Part shown: positions 61,580 to 64,000 of the stretch, piece by piece | How the letters are laid out: each line of letters opens with the position of its first letter | How positions within the stretch are numbered: the first letter of the stretch is position 1 | NCBI RefSeq assembly: GCF_900564155.1 | Contig: NZ_LS999839.1 | Location: 5,639,097 to 5,703,096, forward strand | Length of the DNA: 64,000 nt | Reading direction: 5' to 3' | DNA from: Pedobacter schmidteae | Lineage (GTDB): Bacteria; Bacteroidota; Bacteroidia; Sphingobacteriales; Sphingobacteriaceae | The notes under the pieces: model-generated | Seen by the model: the letters and a program-made list of their open reading frames with translations, nothing else | Database searches by the model: none | Told to the model about the DNA's origin: nothing | Translations under genes and position numbers: made by a program

Positions 61580-62545
61580 CTATTTCAAAGCCTTAAAATT
61601 TGCAGGAACAGCAATGTGGTATTTGGCTACAGCGGTTGGGTTGTACACCCGGTTCCTGATTTTTACCATCTCAGGTTTTAGGCCAGTGGTATCTCCTTTC
61701 AGGTATCTAACAGCCTGTTCGCCGGACTGATAGCCCCATTGGTAAATATCGGCACCAAAGGCCGCTACTGCTCCACGCTTAACCAGCCCCGCTTCGCTGG
61801 TAAAAATAGGCACAGATTTCTGATCACAATTTTTCACTATGGTTTCAAAGGAAGCAAATACCACGTTGTCAGGAAGTGCAAAAAAAGCATCCAGATTTTT
61901 ATTCAACAGCGATTGGGTAACCAACTGAACATCAGCAGAGGTCACAACAGGGGTTGCCAATATGTTAATGTTACTGTTTCCCGCTATGGCTTTGATCTTT
62001 CTTAATGCATCGGTCGACTGCGGTTCGGCATCGTTATAAATTATACCCACTGTCAGTTTACCTGCTTTGGGTTTCAGCAATTGCGGGATCAGTAAAAACG
62101 AAGTGTCTATATAATGCAAATCTTCTACTGTTCCATATAAATTGGCTGGTGCCTTGCCATGTCCATCTAACACCTTCATTAGTTCGGGGGTAGGTGCTAC
62201 CATGGCAAAAACAGGAATGGTTTTGGTTTTTTGAAGACTGGTTAAAGTAGATAAGGTAGTACTGGTAGCCAGTATATCCACAGGTTTGTTGACATAATAA
62301 TTGGCTATTTGTACGAGGGTTGGGATGCTGCCCTGACCATTGCGGTATTCAATTTTTATGGTATGGTCGGCTTCATTGTAGCCGCCTTTTTTAAGTGCAT
62401 CAGTAAAGCCTGTGCGGGCCTGTGCAATTGTAGCATCTTCAAAGGCATCAATAAATCCAACCACTGGCACTTTTTTGTCGGATGAAGTGCAACCGGCAAC
62501 TAAATAGACACATAAAATTGCGGCAATGTTTTTAAGCAGTTTCAT
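61580..62545 (-). CDS. ABC transporter substrate-binding lipoprotein (PF04392 type)
   Basis: A 321-residue lipoprotein, signal MKLLKNIAAILCVYLVAGC with acylated Cys19. It has the periplasmic-binding fold of the TrpX-like family: PVVGFIDAFEDATIAQARTG, YRNGQGSIPTLVQIANYYVN, VDILATSTTLSTLTSLQKTK then TIPVFAMVAPTPELM, and VGIIYNDAEPQSTDALRKIK. Family members bind tryptophan, tyrosine or other aromatic or small ligands; ligand here unknown. First gene of the ABC operon. Confidence 0.92.
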   Translation of the reverse strand: MKLLKNIAAILCVYLVAGCTSSDKKVPVVGFIDAFEDATIAQARTGFTDALKKGGYNEADHTIKIEYRNGQGSIPTLVQIANYYVNKPVDILATSTTLSTLTSLQKTKTIPVFAMVAPTPELMKVLDGHGKAPANLYGTVEDLHYIDTSFLLIPQLLKPKAGKLTVGIIYNDAEPQSTDALRKIKAIAGNSNINILATPVVTSADVQLVTQSLLNKNLDAFFALPDNVVFASFETIVKNCDQKSVPIFTSEAGLVKRGAVAAFGADIYQWGYQSGEQAVRYLKGDTTGLKPEMVKIRNRVYNPTAVAKYHIAVPANFKALK

Positions 62546-62612
62546 ACCTACTAAGGTAAATATTTTTGATAAATAACCCGAGGATATGAACGGCCTTGGA
62601 GCATTAAGAGTT

Positions 62613-62659
62613 AAAAAAGGCTTTAATTAACTGTTGAATAACAGATTAATTAAAGCCTT
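62613..62659 (-). terminator. Intrinsic terminator of the glycosidase-like gene
   Basis: Arms AAGGCTTTAATTAACTGTT (62617-62635) and AACAGATTAATTAAAGCCTT (62640-62659) pair with one bulged base around a GAAT loop. On the minus strand T6 follows (62618-62613). It lies 51 bases beyond the stop at 62711 and separates that gene from the ABC operon. Confidence 0.85.
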
Positions 62660-62710
62660 ATTAATCACAGACCTAATTTTAACGATTGATTTTACAGTAC
62701 GCTTGAAAAA

Positions 62711-64000
62711 CTATTTTTTGTATACCCGGTCAATCCCAGCTTTAATAGCACTCCATTGATTGTTATTAATCACATGCGACAGCTCGAAAGCCATCAAGCC
62801 GTCAGTATTTTTCAGGCACAAATAAACTACATCAGAAATCGCTGTGGAGTTACTTCCATATGCATAGGATGCAAAAGATCCGTTCACCTTACAATCGCCT
62901 TTTGTAAAATTGTTATAGGTGGTTACAAAATTCTCTACCGACCAAACAGAACCCGGGTTTTCTGATGCCCAGACCGCCTCGGTATAAGCACCAAGTGAAA
63001 AAACATCCAGCTGATCTGCAAAACCGGTTTTGCTGTAGTTATCTGTATATCTTGTACTACTGGCTGGAACATACTTTTTACTTGCCCAATTTTGCCCTAC
63101 CGAATATCGGGAACTCCAATCGGCCGATGCCCATAAATGCAGCTCCATTTTAGGGTTAATAGATTTTATTTTTGACCGGATATTGGTAACCAGATTAGTA
63201 ATGGTCTGGGTGCGAAATTCAATCCAATCTTTATACAGCGGTCCAATTCCTCCACTATTGGTAATGATATCATTATTGCTGTTTACTGTTTTTCCGCTAT
63301 AGGTTTGAAAAGCAGAAATTGTAGCATCTCCAAATCCGTAATTTCCACCATACCAACGGCAATAGTCCAGACAAATACCTTTTAACTTTGGATACTTGGT
63401 TGCAATTTCAGCAATGATAGACAAGACAAAAGACTGGACTTCAGGCAGGCAAGGGTTCAACATCGCTGCATCTACACCGGTTTGATCGCGCATATCTGTA
63501 AGCACAGTTGGTGTCTGACTATTGGTCATCTCCATTTGGGTTTTGCCATTCCATTTGCTATCGTTGTAGATCAATCCTTCCCTGGTTTTGGTATAGCCGT
63601 AGCCCATCACCGATAGACTGGCAATCACCTTCATGTTCAGACGTTCGGCCTCTTCAATCCAAAAACCCAGATAATCCCAGTTGCGGTTTACAGTTTCATT
63701 ATCCCATTTTGTAAGCTTCGGAAGGATGTCACTATTGTACAAGGCATAACCTATTCCTGGTTTTACGTCTACATACAATTCATTGAAACCGGTAGCCTTC
63801 ATCTTTTCAATATAGGTGGTAATGTTGGCTTTGTCGGCAAAGCGACTAAAATTGGCATGGGCATCAATCCACATCTGAATGGGCTTATCGGCTACTGTAG
63901 TCCGGTCTATATCCAGTGGAATATTATGTATAATTACTTCCGGCTCCGTTTTACTTTTCGAGCAGGCAAAAATGGAGCAGGTAATGATAAGTAAGAAAAA
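62711..64000 (-). CDS. Glycoside-hydrolase-like (GHL10/alpha-amylase superfamily) lipoprotein, 5' end cut off
   Basis: The frame is open to the right edge (430 codons visible). The first residues, FFLLIITCSIFACSKSKTEP, are the end of a lipoprotein signal peptide, so only a few codons are missing. The mature protein is a putative (beta/alpha)8 enzyme: MWIDAHANFSRFADKANITT, MKATGFNELYVDVKPGIGYA, EEAERLNMKVIASLSVMGYG, GICLDYCRWYGGNYGFGDAT, PKMELHLWASADWSSRYSVG and DGLMAFELSHVINNNQWSAI. Candidate acids are the Asp in LDYCRW and the Glu in AFELSH. This is the pattern of GHL10-type/DUF4985-related alpha-amylase-family proteins. Substrate unknown. Confidence 0.82.
   Translation of the reverse strand, partial: FFLLIITCSIFACSKSKTEPEVIIHNIPLDIDRTTVADKPIQMWIDAHANFSRFADKANITTYIEKMKATGFNELYVDVKPGIGYALYNSDILPKLTKWDNETVNRNWDYLGFWIEEAERLNMKVIASLSVMGYGYTKTREGLIYNDSKWNGKTQMEMTNSQTPTVLTDMRDQTGVDAAMLNPCLPEVQSFVLSIIAEIATKYPKLKGICLDYCRWYGGNYGFGDATISAFQTYSGKTVNSNNDIITNSGGIGPLYKDWIEFRTQTITNLVTNIRSKIKSINPKMELHLWASADWSSRYSVGQNWASKKYVPASSTRYTDNYSKTGFADQLDVFSLGAYTEAVWASENPGSVWSVENFVTTYNNFTKGDCKVNGSFASYAYGSNSTAISDVVYLCLKNTDGLMAFELSHVINNNQWSAIKAGIDRVYKK

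Overview
The window comes from a Bacteroidota chromosome, most likely Sphingobacteriaceae and close to Pedobacter. The signs are three SusC/SusD outer-membrane pairs, a FecR-type anti-sigma factor beside an STN-domain SusC, many lipoproteins with short lipoboxes followed by CKK or CSK, promoter -7 boxes of the TAnnTTTG type, and moderately low GC. I saw no rRNA, tRNA, CRISPR array, transposase or phage gene.

Layout. 1-0.5 kb: 5' part of histidine ammonia-lyase (hutH), divergent from a LysR regulator. 1.5-9.1 kb: a regulated SusCD system made of a small lipoprotein, SusD, SusC with an STN domain and FecR on the minus strand, with the ECF sigma factor divergent on the plus strand. 9.7-21.8 kb: a nearly complete sialic-acid locus on the minus strand (SusC, SusD, N-acetylneuraminate lyase, Kelch-type mutarotase, MFS transporter, sialidase, N-acylglucosamine 2-epimerase) with a divergent FadR-type GntR regulator and a candidate palindromic operator. 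22.2-30.1 kb: a ZU5-like lipoprotein, then an operon of two 7TMR-DISM sensor kinases flanking a NarL/LuxR response regulator, followed by a hemerythrin-like protein, a small membrane protein and an OmpA-family protein. 30.3-32.2 kb: an ECF41-type sigma factor with its carboxymuconolactone-decarboxylase partner and a TlpA-like thioredoxin. 32.3-41.9 kb: a starch/maltodextrin locus (lipoprotein GH13 amylase, SusC, SusD, SusE-like, GH65 phosphorylase). 42-48.7 kb: phytanoyl-CoA dioxygenase-like protein, AraC regulator, and a plus-strand operon of two esterases around a zinc alcohol dehydrogenase plus an SLC45/GPH-like sugar transporter. 48.7-64 kb: mostly housekeeping and accessory genes (YchF, FKBP, MgtE, Tet-like MFS, GNAT, YidR-like, DHDPS-like, a three-gene ABC importer and a partial glycosidase-like lipoprotein).

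The strongest unusual signal is the kinase pair at 23.6-27.8 kb. The first kinase has an intact ATPase domain, but its phosphoacceptor histidine is replaced by asparagine. The second keeps the histidine, but its ATP-binding N, G1 and G2 boxes are gone. They look like two halves of one kinase that must work in trans on the response regulator encoded between them. Other notable points are two perfect, loop-less 56-bp palindromes, each between convergent genes, and a gene-free tract of degenerate repeats after ychF.

Several starts were moved to an internal ATG where the longest open frame began with TTG or ran into a neighbouring gene. All functional names rest on motif reading by eye; no database search was possible.
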